64,000 bases of DNA from assembly GCF_004341445.1 (NCBI RefSeq), contig NZ_SLXV01000008.1, positions 1-64,000 on the forward strand, in the 5' to 3' direction. Origin of the DNA: Baia soyae. GTDB taxonomy: Bacteria > Bacillota > Bacilli > Thermoactinomycetales > Thermoactinomycetaceae. This document shows positions 8,649 to 16,786 of this stretch, piece by piece (the stretch's first letter is position 1; every line of letters begins with the position of its first letter). Below the pieces are notes generated by a model. That model ran no database searches and had not been told where the DNA came from. It worked only from the letters and a program-made list of their open reading frames with translations. The position numbers and the translations under genes are program-made.

Positions 8649-9236
8649 TTTGGCTTTTTTTATTTTGGTGGTTAAGAGGGATAGTTTCATTTCTAGTGGA
8701 GGGAATGTTTTTTGGTCGGTGGCGCTTAGGTGTGAGGTGATTCGCTTGGCACGGTTGCCTTTGATATGGAATTGTCCTTGGAATCCACCTACGCTGGTAT
8801 AGTAGTCTTTCGATAGAAGGGAGTCTTTTGGATGGTATCGACCGAATAATATGATTTTTTCTGATGTTTTCATGGTGTTAAATCCTAGAAGGGTGATAAA
8901 CGAGACGGTTTCGCCTACTTGTATTTCCCCGCTTAGGGCTTTTGTTACTTTTACGGTGAATTTTATATAGGCAATTCCCTCGGATTGAAAGGTGTTTCGA
9001 TGGATCACCACTCCTTGAATGATGATGGAAGACGCTTTACTTAAGCTTTCAACGGAAGGGTAAACTTCGCCAATACCTAATGCATGTTGAATGATGGAAT
9101 CAGCGGAAGGCGTCTGTTTGATGGAGGCTTTTACGATTTCTGTTCGCTTTGCTTGCTGAGCCTCTAACGCTGAACTACAACCCGTCCCCATTAGCAAAAC
9201 GCCAATCACACACAGGAAAAACATTTTTCTCATCAA
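8610..9236 (-). CDS. Predicted lipoprotein of unknown function
   Basis: The product has about 207 residues. The TTG at 9236 sits 9 bases after GAGGAG. The ATG one codon later is equally possible. A basic start, a hydrophobic stretch and the lipobox LMGTGC (Cys at about residue 20) predict lipid-anchored export. The mature part is rich in beta strands, with the pattern SIIIQGVVIHRNTF...YIKFTVKVTKALSGEIQVGETVSFITLLG, which is reminiscent of small cardosin-like or OB-like domains in Bacillales lipoproteins, and it ends in a Lys-rich tail. It is convergent with argS. No function is assigned. Confidence 0.75.
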   Translation of the reverse strand: MMRKMFFLCVIGVLLMGTGCSSALEAQQAKRTEIVKASIKQTPSADSIIQHALGIGEVYPSVESLSKASSIIIQGVVIHRNTFQSEGIAYIKFTVKVTKALSGEIQVGETVSFITLLGFNTMKTSEKIILFGRYHPKDSLLSKDYYTSVGGFQGQFHIKGNRAKRITSHLSATDQKTFPPLEMKLSLLTTKIKKAKKTINKRPPVSTN

Positions 9237-9385
9237 AACTCAATTCTCCTCTTTAATTCTCTTATTCTATTAATGTGACATCGAGGAGGGAATTTCCTGC
9301 AATATGGGAAATGGAATGAACCCCTGACATCTGATACAATTTGGTTGGAAGTACATATGGAAGACAAAATAGGAGGTACATAAAT

Positions 9386-9709
9386 ATGAGCGGTCAGTCT
9401 AATAGTGTAGATCCATTTCTAGGAAAGTGGGAAACGGAGATTGCTAGCCCGATGGGGAAATTTCCGGTTTCGGTGGAGTTCACTTCTCAAGATGGACAAT
9501 TAGTAGGAAATGCAAAGCAGGGCGAGGATACTTTTACGTTTCATCCTACGATAGACGGCGATAAGCTAAAGTGGTCGATGAAGATTACGAAACCGATGAG
9601 TATTAGTTTGAACTTTGTCGTATCGGTAGACGGAGATAACATGAAGGGTGAGGCGAAGGCTGGATTTTTCGTTTCCTCTAAGTTAACAGGGCACCGCGTT
9701 TTATCATAA
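9386..9709 (+). CDS. Small beta-rich protein of unknown function
   Basis: The ATG at 9386 (MSGQSNSVDPFLGKWE) is preceded by AGGAGG with a good gap. An upstream in-frame start at 9341 lacks a site. The 107-residue product has a repeated pattern of short strands (VSVEFTSQDGQLVGNAKQGEDTF, DGDKLKWSMKI, VSVDGDNMKGEAKAGFF) and opens with DPFLGKW, a layout seen in lipocalin-like small domains. It has no signal peptide or catalytic motif that I recognise. It is a single-gene unit followed directly by a strong hairpin. Confidence 0.7.
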   Translation: MSGQSNSVDPFLGKWETEIASPMGKFPVSVEFTSQDGQLVGNAKQGEDTFTFHPTIDGDKLKWSMKITKPMSISLNFVVSVDGDNMKGEAKAGFFVSSKLTGHRVLS

Positions 9710-9714
9710 AGAAG

Positions 9715-9754
9715 AACCCCCACCTATGCTACGGCTTAGAGGTGGGGGTTTTTG
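9715..9754. terminator. Bidirectional terminator
   Basis: AACCCCCACCTA pairs with TAGAGGTGGGGGTT and is followed by TTTTGG. It serves the small gene at 9386. Its right arm lies in the 3' end of the convergent methyltransferase gene. Confidence 0.85.
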
Positions 9755-10319
9755 GTTTACCTGCATCTACGATGAGTGAGGTAAATCCCATGTTTCCATC
9801 TTGATTTCGATGGTCAAATCGTTTGGAACGATAGATGAATCCGTCTTGTTCATTCCAGTCGTGATACTGGAACTGGCCGTTTTTGTCGAAGTATTCTAAG
9901 AGGGTTACATCGAATCCGGCTGCTTCGAACATGGCTGTAATGGTTGTATGGGTGTATACGATTTGATGGCTAGCGGCTGGGTGGTCTGGGGGACCGGGTC
10001 CGCCGACTTGTACGATTTGTTGATATGCTGGATCTGGGAAGTGGCCGTCTGGTACGGCGCATCGAATAAAGCCTCCTGGTTGGAGGAATTCGTGGCATAT
10101 GATGGCGGCTTGTATGCCTTCTTCATAGGTCAAATGTTCCCATACGTGTTCAGCGAGAATGGTATGGATTGAGTTAGGAGAGAAGCGTTTTATCCAATCG
10201 TTTCGATTTAGTAGGCTTAGCTCATGCTGATCGGTGTGAATCCATCCAGGGTTATTGTTGATTCCTTCTGCGCCTATAACGACTTTTATATTTTCTGAGA
10301 TGTGGTCTATCGTGATCAC
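9729..10319 (-). CDS. SAM-dependent methyltransferase-like protein
   Basis: The product has 196 residues and a GTG start. It follows the pattern of predicted class I methyltransferases of the COG4627 type: KVVIGAEGINNNPGWIHTD in place of the usual glycine-rich loop, then ILAEHVWEHLTYEEG and ICHEFLQPGGFIRCAVPDGHFPD (the HVLEHL and LxPGGxxRxxxPD motifs), and a C-terminal YHDWNEQDGFIYRS. These proteins often act on sugars or cell-surface substrates, and the substrate here is unknown. The last codons lie within the bidirectional terminator. Confidence 0.8.
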   Translation of the reverse strand: MITIDHISENIKVVIGAEGINNNPGWIHTDQHELSLLNRNDWIKRFSPNSIHTILAEHVWEHLTYEEGIQAAIICHEFLQPGGFIRCAVPDGHFPDPAYQQIVQVGGPGPPDHPAASHQIVYTHTTITAMFEAAGFDVTLLEYFDKNGQFQYHDWNEQDGFIYRSKRFDHRNQDGNMGFTSLIVDAGKPKTPTSKP

Positions 10320-10350
10320 TGCTTTCTATTTATGAAGAGATAGAAGAATA

Positions 10351-10387
10351 GCCCTTATATGTAAGGTTTCATCTTACATGCAAGGGC
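10351..10387 (-). terminator. Terminator of the oxygenase gene
   Basis: GCCCTTATATGTAAG pairs with CTTACATGCAAGGGC across a 7-base loop. It lies about 60 bases past the stop of the minus-strand gene at 10445. The following T run on the minus strand is interrupted (TATTCTTCT). Confidence 0.7.
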
Positions 10388-10444
10388 ATTTTCATTGTAT
10401 ATGATTTTGGATTTGCCGACAATGTTGTCTAGATTGACAGTGAG

Positions 10445-11065
10445 TCAGACTAGCGGTCGCTCATGGAACCAGAGAGTGGCGATGTATTTAATGCCTTCCT
10501 TTAGTGGATGGGAGCCGTGTAGAGAAAGCGGGTGCGGGTTAATGCTTCCCTTTTCACAGTTTTGAAATACAAGTAGGGTTCCTTGTTGGGGGACGATTTC
10601 TAGGCCTAGGTTGGGGAAGAACGTTTCTCCTCCGACTCCAGCAGGAAGTGTATTTAAGTAGAGTAGAGCCGTATAAGTACGTTGGCCTCCCTGGGCCATG
10701 AATTGATAACTCGCGTCTTTATGAAGCTCAAAAGCATCAAAGTGAGCACCAAAATGCCCTCCAACTGGATATTCTCCTACTTGCATATGTTCGGCGTGGC
10801 TGAGGGGTTGTCTCGTAATAGTAGCGATTCGCTCACATATTTCAGTGGTGAATGGATTGGTATGATGGGGAATCCAACCGGTATTGCAGACTCGGAAGTC
10901 CGAATAGACCAGTCCTTCTTCCCCTACAATGGTAGACGGATTAAGTTGAGGCTGCACGATTTGAATGAGTTCTTGGCATTCCTCGGGTGTAATGATCTGT
11001 TCATACGTAACAATTAATGGGTCCAAACAAAGGATCGTTGCGGACCTGTGAATCATATGTTCCAC
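10445..11065 (-). CDS. Prolyl 4-hydroxylase-like 2-oxoglutarate/Fe(II) dioxygenase
   Basis: The product has 206 residues. It carries the full 2OG-Fe(II) set: iron ligands H108 and D110 in GAHFDAF, the distal H183 in SLHGSHP, and K193 ten residues later (GIKYIATLWFH), which is the 2-oxoglutarate-binding position in the P4H family. LNTLPAGVGGETFFPNLG matches the P4H core GGxTxFP. The family hydroxylates prolines in collagen, or in collagen-like and elongation-factor peptides in bacteria. The first residues (MEHMIHRSATILCLDPLIVTY) show no signal peptide, so it acts in the cytoplasm. The collagen-like genes lie 6 kb away on the same strand, which makes them attractive substrates, though this is inference. 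Confidence 0.88.
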   Translation of the reverse strand: MEHMIHRSATILCLDPLIVTYEQIITPEECQELIQIVQPQLNPSTIVGEEGLVYSDFRVCNTGWIPHHTNPFTTEICERIATITRQPLSHAEHMQVGEYPVGGHFGAHFDAFELHKDASYQFMAQGGQRTYTALLYLNTLPAGVGGETFFPNLGLEIVPQQGTLLVFQNCEKGSINPHPLSLHGSHPLKEGIKYIATLWFHERPLV

Positions 11066-11247
11066 CCCGTTTCTAAGCTATAAACAATATATTACTTAGT
11101 AGGGATGAACATGATTAGGAAAATGATATTCGAGATAGCGCCTAGCATAATAGGTAGAAAACATATACAATTATAAATATAAGTCAATGCCGACTATTGA
11201 TCTTTTTCTGCTTATTTTTCAGCATAAACTAATCTGGGGGGATTCCG

Positions 11248-12651
11248 TTGATTCAACATGGGGGGCAAGGTGAATGTAGTGAGCATGTCTTTCAAGAGGT
11301 GTTGCATGGGATCCAAGAGGGTGTACATATTGTTAATGAGCAAGGAGTTACGATTTTTTATAATCAAGCGGCTTCCCGTATCGATGGGATGGAATCGACA
11401 GAGGTGTTAGGGACGCATGTTTTGGAAGCGTTTCCATCTTTAACGGAGAAATCAAGCACGCTTTTATATGTGTTGGAGACAGGGGAACGGCTTCCGGATA
11501 CTCAACAAACCTTTTTGAATCAAAAGGGAAAGCAGATTACTACTTTAAATCGAACATTTCCCGTTCATGTCGAAGGGCGGTGCTTGGGTGCGGTAGAGAT
11601 ATCTCGCGATTATACACAAGTGAGAGAGTTATCCGAAGAGGTTCATGCATTGCGTGAGCAGGTGTGGAAAACGGTGCCCTATAAGGAAAAGAAGGCTTGT
11701 TTGTACAAGTTTGAAGATTTTCTTACCCAACATCCCGCCTTAGTTGCAGAGGTGGGCAAGGCGAGAAAAGTAGCCCATTCGAAGGCGCCTGTCTTGATTA
11801 TTGGGGAGACAGGTACAGGGAAGGAGATTATATCGCAGTCTATTCATCAGTTGGGATTAGGGAAGAAAAAGCCGTTTATTGTCCAAAACTGTGCAGCCAT
11901 CCCTAGTTCTTTGCTAGAAAGCTACTTATTTGGAACGGAAAAAGGTGCTTTTACCGGCGCGGAAGATCGCGCGGGACTGTTTGAACTGGCGGATGGAGGG
12001 ACTCTGTTTTTAGATGAAATTCATGCGATGCCGATTGATCTGCAAGCAAAGTTACTAAGAGTGTTAGAAGATAGTTTTCTACGAAGAGTAGGTAGTTCAA
12101 AATTGCGGTCCGTTGATGTACGGGTGATTGCGGCTATTAATGAAGATCCGTGGCTGGCTGTCGAATCGGGGAAGTTTCGGAAGGATTTGTTTTACCGGCT
12201 ACATGTGGTGAGCATTCATCTTCTTCCCTTGAGGAAGAGAAAAGAGGATCTGCAACTTTTGACAAATTATTTCCTGGGAAATCTATCTCGGCAATATTCG
12301 ATTCCTTCGCTGTCGCTTTCTTTAGAAGTGGAAATGTTATTCAAGCAGTATGATTGGCCGGGAAATGTAAGGGAGTTGCGGAATGTACTAGAGGGAGCGG
12401 TTCATTTTATCGAGTCGAATTGTATCGAACTCCGCCATCTCTCTCGCCATATGACGAAACATTCTACCCAAGCTTTTCAAAGGAGTTCAACTGTGAGTTT
12501 AGTGGATCGATTAGCGGAGTACGAAAGCGAGATGATTACACAAGCGATGATTCAGACAGAGGGGAAGGTGTCTAGGGCGGCAGAAGTATTGCAGATTCCG
12601 AGGCAGACTTTGCAGTATAAGTTGAGGAAGTTGGGGATGCGGAGGGAGTGA
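11248..12651 (+). CDS. Sigma-54-dependent activator (PAS, AAA+, Fis-type HTH) for lysine degradation
   Basis: The product has 467 residues and starts at a TTG with GGGGGG upstream. A PAS domain spans about residues 12-120 (IQEGVHIVNEQGVTIFYNQAA). The AAA+ domain has Walker A GETGTGKE, the sigma-54-contacting GAFTGA loop (EKGAFTGAEDRAG), Walker B GGTLFLDEI, and the arginine-containing FRKDLFYRL. The C-terminal helix-turn-helix reads EGKVSRAAEVLQIPRQTLQYKLRKLG. The layout is that of RocR-like regulators of amino-acid catabolism. A clear -24/-12 promoter starts 75 bases downstream, directly before kdd, so its target is almost certainly the kdd-kam operon. The PAS ligand is unknown and may be lysine or an intermediate. 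Confidence 0.93.
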   Translation: MIQHGGQGECSEHVFQEVLHGIQEGVHIVNEQGVTIFYNQAASRIDGMESTEVLGTHVLEAFPSLTEKSSTLLYVLETGERLPDTQQTFLNQKGKQITTLNRTFPVHVEGRCLGAVEISRDYTQVRELSEEVHALREQVWKTVPYKEKKACLYKFEDFLTQHPALVAEVGKARKVAHSKAPVLIIGETGTGKEIISQSIHQLGLGKKKPFIVQNCAAIPSSLLESYLFGTEKGAFTGAEDRAGLFELADGGTLFLDEIHAMPIDLQAKLLRVLEDSFLRRVGSSKLRSVDVRVIAAINEDPWLAVESGKFRKDLFYRLHVVSIHLLPLRKRKEDLQLLTNYFLGNLSRQYSIPSLSLSLEVEMLFKQYDWPGNVRELRNVLEGAVHFIESNCIELRHLSRHMTKHSTQAFQRSSTVSLVDRLAEYESEMITQAMIQTEGKVSRAAEVLQIPRQTLQYKLRKLGMRRE

Positions 12652-12654
12652 GGG

Positions 12655-12684
12655 AAAAAGTGCCTAATAATGGGCGCTTTTTTT
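12655..12684 (+). terminator. Terminator of the activator gene
   Basis: AGTGCC and GGGCGCT pair with a G-T pair, followed by seven T. It separates the activator from the sigma-54 promoter. Confidence 0.65.
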
Positions 12685-12726
12685 GATGTGTGTAGTTATT
12701 TCCCTATAGACACGCTATTTTTTGAA

Positions 12727-12744
12727 TTGGCATAAAACTTGCAT
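12727..12744 (+). promoter_or_regulatory. Sigma-54 (-24/-12) promoter of the kdd-kam operon
   Basis: TTGGCATAAAACTTGCAT has GG and GC exactly 12 bases apart, the required spacing, and matches the YTGGCA-N5-TTGC consensus. It lies just before kdd and after the sigma-54 activator. Start of transcription is expected near 12755. Confidence 0.9.
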
Positions 12745-12769
12745 AAGGTAGGATGTGGAGGTGGAGAAT

Positions 12770-13813
12770 ATGCAACAGCGAAAAGGGGACCCGTTTGGAA
12801 CGCATCGAGTGATTGAACCAGAAGGTGTGCTCCCACAACCAGCTTTGAGACTTGATAGTGTATCTCCTTTATACGCAAATGAATGCCTCATAGACGTAGA
12901 ACGATTAAATATTGATTCCGCTTCCTTTGTACAGATCAAAGAAGCTTGTGAGCATGATGTTGATAGAGTGAAAGAAATGATTATCAAGATTATTACGGAT
13001 CGGGGCAAGATGCATAATCCTGTAACAGGCTCTGGTGGCATGTTAATCGGAAGAGTGAGCCAGATAGGGATTGAATTTCCTGCAAATGGCCTTCAAGTGG
13101 GAGATCAAGTAGCGACGCTGGTTTCGCTTACGTTAACACCGCTTTTGGTCGAAGAGATCCAACATGTGAATATGAATAACGGTCAAATCTCCATAAAGGG
13201 TAAGGCCATGTTATTTGCGAGTTGCCCTTTTGCGATTCTCCCAGATGATTTGCCGGAATCCGTTTCTCTGGCGGCACTGGATGTGTGTGGTGCACCTGCG
13301 CAAGTGGCTAGATTGGTTAAGCCTGATGATACGGTTGTCGTGTTAGGTGCGGGTGGAAAGTCTGGTTTATTAAGCCTTGCTGTTGCTTGGCAAGTGGCTG
13401 GTGAGCAGGGAAAGGTGATCGCGATTGAATCAAATCCGGCGGCTTGTGAAGTGATCAGGGAGTTAGGAATTGCCCACGAGGTGCAGTCGGTTAATGCCAA
13501 ACAACCACTTGCTGTTAAAGGGATGGTCGAGGTGTTAACAGCTGGGGAGTTGGCAGATATTACTGTAAATTGTGTCAATGTGCCGGATACCGAGCTTTCT
13601 TCCATCCTAGCAACTCGGGATGGTGGAACGGTCTATTACTTTAGCACTGCCGTAAAATTCACCGCCGCGGCTCTAGGTGCAGAGGGCGCAGGCAAAGATG
13701 TCCAAATGATGATCGGCAACGGATATACTCCTGGACATGCTGAGTTAACCCTTCAGCTACTGCGGGATCAACCAGCTTTAAAGGATATCTTTTATCAACG
13801 GTACCAAGCTTAG
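12770..13813 (+). CDS. kdd: L-erythro-3,5-diaminohexanoate dehydrogenase
   Basis: Start chosen at ATG 12770 (MQQRKGDPFGTHRV) behind GGAGGTGGAG. A GTG at 12755 would coincide with the expected transcription start. The 347-residue product oxidatively deaminates 3,5-diaminohexanoate to 5-amino-3-ketohexanoate with NAD(P) in lysine degradation. It shows the family's N-terminal FGTHRVIEPEGVLPQPALRLD, the GSGGMLIGRV segment, a Rossmann GAGGKSGLLSL loop (about residue 193) and NCVNVPDTELSSI. It is the first gene after the sigma-54 promoter. The next gene, kamA, is separated by about 640 bases filled with two hairpin elements. Confidence 0.93.
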   Translation: MQQRKGDPFGTHRVIEPEGVLPQPALRLDSVSPLYANECLIDVERLNIDSASFVQIKEACEHDVDRVKEMIIKIITDRGKMHNPVTGSGGMLIGRVSQIGIEFPANGLQVGDQVATLVSLTLTPLLVEEIQHVNMNNGQISIKGKAMLFASCPFAILPDDLPESVSLAALDVCGAPAQVARLVKPDDTVVVLGAGGKSGLLSLAVAWQVAGEQGKVIAIESNPAACEVIRELGIAHEVQSVNAKQPLAVKGMVEVLTAGELADITVNCVNVPDTELSSILATRDGGTVYYFSTAVKFTAAALGAEGAGKDVQMMIGNGYTPGHAELTLQLLRDQPALKDIFYQRYQA

Positions 13814-13860
13814 GTAACTAACAAAAGATTACGTTAGAAGGCCTGTTGCCTAGTGGCTTA

Positions 13861-14079
13861 TTGGGTGATCGAGGGCCTGAGAGTCTGTTCGATCACAGCT
13901 CAAATACCGATCCAGCAGGGAAGTAGAACTGTCCGCTCCGTAATCCTCCGCAGGGGCAGGTGCAAAACTCGCAAAAAACGCTCAAACATGTTGCACCAAA
14001 AGCGCCCCATGCTACGGATTGCTACGCTAAGTAGGATCGCTAACATCGCAATGATCGAACAGACATCTCCACTCCCTTC
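13861..14079. repeat. Interspersed hairpin element, subfamily B, copy 1
   Basis: An element of about 219 bases. The terminal inverted repeats include a 13-bp perfect pair, GTCTGTTCGATCA (13883-13895) with TGATCGAACAGAC (14052-14064). Inside, GGTGCAA (13959-13965) pairs with TTGCACC (13991-13997) around a 25-base loop starting AACTCGCAAAAAACGCTCAA, and GGGGC pairs with GCCCC outside that. Its nearest relative is the copy at 59182. No protein is encoded. It lies in the kdd-kamA gap. Confidence 0.85.
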
Positions 14080-14215
14080 AAGTCAACCAACAAACAAGAG
14101 AGCTAGCAATATCTCTAGCTACTGCGATGAATGAGCTACTTAGAGAAACATTCGCAGGTATGTTACCAAATCGTAAACAGGCTTATTCAATAACAAACCA
14201 GCAAACAAGAAGGTA

Positions 14216-14413
14216 CTAGGGGCAATGAATCTAGCCATTGCGATGTTAGTAAGCCTACCAAGCGTAGTTCTTTGTAGCAAGGGCGTTTTGTGGCAATGTC
14301 CCCGCGTGTTCTTCGCGAGTTTTGCCACTTGCCCGAAGCGAAGAAGGACGTAGCGGCCATGCATCACATCCTTGCAGGCTTACTATTGAGCTGTGGATAG
14401 ATACATGCCCCGG
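14216..14413. repeat. Interspersed hairpin element, subfamily A, copy 1
   Basis: An element of about 196 bases bounded by TAGGGGCAATG and CATGCCCCGG, whose ends are inverted repeats (ATCTA / TAGAT and so on). The core stem GTGGCAA / TTGCCAC (14292 region to about 14330) and the flanking GGGC / GCCC are kept, but the loop is the most diverged of all copies. It ends 43 bases before the kamA start, so transcripts from the sigma-54 promoter must cross it. Confidence 0.85.
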
Positions 14414-14456
14414 TACATTCGGCTTAGCAAACAAAAACCCAAGGAGGAATCCCCAC

Positions 14457-15773
14457 ATGAGAGACTGGCGCGAAATCGAACTATGGAAAGACGTTACCGA
14501 AGAGCAATGGAACGACTGGCTATGGCAACTCACCCACACCATTAAAAACTACGATGATCTTAGCAAAGTAATCGAACTAGCACCCGAAGAAATAAAAGGG
14601 GTCGAGATATCCAACCAAACGATCCCGCTCAACATCACCCCTTACTATGCATTACTAATGGACCCGAAAGATCCAACAGATCCAGTACGTATGCAATCCG
14701 TGCCAGTATCATCCGAGTTATACCGCACTCCGTATGACATGGAAGATCCGCTATTAGAAGATACCGATTCTCCTGTTCCGGGTCTCACGCATCGCTATCC
14801 AGACCGTGTTTTATTCCTGATTACTAACCAATGCTCGATGTATTGCCGTTACTGTACGCGCCGTCGTTTTTCTGGGCAAGTGGGCATGGGCGTTCCGAAG
14901 AAGCAGATGGATGCCTGTATCGACTATATCCGTCGTACGCCTGAGATTCGAGATGTGCTCCTTTCAGGTGGAGATGGCTTGTTAGTAAATGATCGTATCC
15001 TGGAGTATCTATTGAAGAACTTACGGGAAATTCCGCATGTGGAGATCATTCGCATCGGGACACGCGCTCCAGTTGTATTCCCGCAACGTATCACCGAAAA
15101 CTTGTGTAACATCTTACAAAAATACCATCCAGTCTGGTTAAATACGCACTTTAACCACCCACGCGAGATTACACCAGAGGCTAAAAAAGCTTGTGAGATG
15201 TTGGCTAATGCTGGGGTTCCGCTTGGTAACCAGTCAGTTATCTTAGCAGGGGTGAACGATTGCCCTCACGTGATGAAGAAATTGATGCATGAGCTAGTGA
15301 TGATTCGCGTTCGTCCGTACTATATCTACCAATGTGACTTATCGGAAGGAATCGGCCATTTCCGCGCACCGGTCTCCAAAGGAATCGAAATTATCGAGTA
15401 TCTAAGAGGCCATACATCCGGATATGCCATCCCTACATTCGTGGTAGATGCACCGGGTGGGGGAGGAAAAATCCCTGTGGCCCCTAACTACATTTTGTCG
15501 CAAAGCCCGACGAAAACGATTTTGCGGAACTTTGAAGGGGTTATCACATCGTATCCGGAGCCAGAAAATTATCGTCCAACCCAATGTAACTGTGAAGATT
15601 GCCAGCGTGAACGTCAGTTGGTTGGAGTTGCGGCTCTCATGAGTAATCAGCAGATCAATCTAGAGCCGAAGCAGCTAAACCGTGAAGAGCGCCGTCAACA
15701 GATGGAAGTGAAAGCTGCTGAGATTGAAGCCGCCTCTGCACAGAGCAATGATAGTGTGAAAGAGATTACATGA
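14457..15773 (+). CDS. kamA: Lysine 2,3-aminomutase
   Basis: Start chosen at ATG 14457 (MRDWREIELWKDV) behind AAGGAGG. Longer in-frame sequence upstream is the repeat element. The 438-residue radical-SAM/PLP enzyme converts L-lysine to beta-lysine. Cys126, Cys130 and Cys133 (CSMYCRYC) hold the 4Fe-4S cluster. SGG at 170-172 binds the PLP phosphate. K338 in GGGGKIPVAPNY is the PLP lysine. D294 and D331 match the substrate-binding aspartates of the clostridial enzyme, and C377, C379 and C382 match its zinc ligands. It overlaps kamB by ATGA. Confidence 0.96.
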   Translation: MRDWREIELWKDVTEEQWNDWLWQLTHTIKNYDDLSKVIELAPEEIKGVEISNQTIPLNITPYYALLMDPKDPTDPVRMQSVPVSSELYRTPYDMEDPLLEDTDSPVPGLTHRYPDRVLFLITNQCSMYCRYCTRRRFSGQVGMGVPKKQMDACIDYIRRTPEIRDVLLSGGDGLLVNDRILEYLLKNLREIPHVEIIRIGTRAPVVFPQRITENLCNILQKYHPVWLNTHFNHPREITPEAKKACEMLANAGVPLGNQSVILAGVNDCPHVMKKLMHELVMIRVRPYYIYQCDLSEGIGHFRAPVSKGIEIIEYLRGHTSGYAIPTFVVDAPGGGGKIPVAPNYILSQSPTKTILRNFEGVITSYPEPENYRPTQCNCEDCQRERQLVGVAALMSNQQINLEPKQLNREERRQQMEVKAAEIEAASAQSNDSVKEIT

Positions 15774-16786
15774 ACCAAATCATGAAGCAATGGAGCCAGC
15801 GAGAGGATTTGCAAGTTCTTTCGCTGGTTGGCATTTCTAAAAATGCGGGCAAAACCACTTTTTTAAATGGATTGGGCAGAGCATGGTCGGCAGAGTCGGT
15901 TGGCTTATTCAGCATTGGCGTAGATGGTGAGGCACAAGATGTGTGGAGTGGACGATCCAAGCCGGAGGTACGCATTTATAAGGGTTGGATTGTGGCTACA
16001 TCAGGTATTTGTCTCCAAAACGAAGCAGATGCGTGGGAGATTATCGAGGCTCTACCGATTGATTCGGTAGCAGGACGAGTCTATCTTGCTCGTGCGAATC
16101 GCGATACCTCTGTCAAATTAACAGGAGTGCCTACTCGCCAGTGGGCTTCTCTTTGTATTGAGCAATTAAAAAAGGTCGGATGTGCCAAAGTGATTGTCGA
16201 TGGGGCCTATAATCGGAAAGTGATGGCCAGCCCCGTTTGGAGTGATGGATTCGTATTAGTGGTGGGGGCTAGTTTTTCGCCATCGCTTCCTGCGCTAGTG
16301 AAAGAAGTAAAGGGATGGATGGCGAAATTGCTACTTCCTTCTACTACTGATGATACAGAACTTTATCAATCATTCTATCGACAGGAAGTTTGTGCACTCC
16401 AAATAGATGAGAGATGGGTGTTGTTTACTTCCCATGAGTGGATCCAATCCCAGGGGAGCCACATTTCAGCGGAAGATCTCAAACAAGCTACGAAACTTTA
16501 CTTTCATGGTGCACTGACAAAACGTGTTTTAGAACAGCTTCGGTGGAGTGGTTTTACAGGAGAGATTACGATCCCGGATTGGACCTATTTGTTTGATTTG
16601 CTAGTGAAAGGGTCCCAGATTCAGGTGTTGTTTCCTAGTAATCTACTTGCGGTTTCAATCAATTCTACTTCTCCAGATGGTGGGCAAGTAAATCCTGAGG
16701 AGCTTCGGACGCAGATTCAGCAAGTAGTAGGGGATATACCGGTTTGGGATGTATACCGAGAGGAGTGGAATCCAGATGTTTCTTGA
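15770..16786 (+). CDS. kamB: KamB, lysine 5,6-aminomutase reactivase subunit
   Basis: The product has 338 residues and starts inside the kamA stop (ATGA). It has a P-loop near the N-terminus (LVGISKNAGKTTFLNGLGRA, residues about 20-40) and SIGVDGEAQDVWSG. The order kamA-kamB-kamC-kamD-kamE is that of lysine-fermenting Clostridia and Fusobacteria, where KamB and KamC are held to reactivate the B12/PLP aminomutase KamDE. Its C-terminal half (YLFDLLVKGSQIQVLFPSNLLAVSIN) is of unknown fold. Function rests on order and similarity. Confidence 0.85.
   Translation: MNQIMKQWSQREDLQVLSLVGISKNAGKTTFLNGLGRAWSAESVGLFSIGVDGEAQDVWSGRSKPEVRIYKGWIVATSGICLQNEADAWEIIEALPIDSVAGRVYLARANRDTSVKLTGVPTRQWASLCIEQLKKVGCAKVIVDGAYNRKVMASPVWSDGFVLVVGASFSPSLPALVKEVKGWMAKLLLPSTTDDTELYQSFYRQEVCALQIDERWVLFTSHEWIQSQGSHISAEDLKQATKLYFHGALTKRVLEQLRWSGFTGEITIPDWTYLFDLLVKGSQIQVLFPSNLLAVSINSTSPDGGQVNPEELRTQIQQVVGDIPVWDVYREEWNPDVS

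Noticed and set aside
13861-14079. Insertion sequence with a transposase
   Set aside because: The element has terminal inverted repeats but no open frame of transposase size; at most it is a non-autonomous element.
14322-14456. N-terminal extension of kamA by 45 residues
   Set aside because: It is read from the hairpin element; the AAGGAGG site and family N-terminus place the start at 14457.
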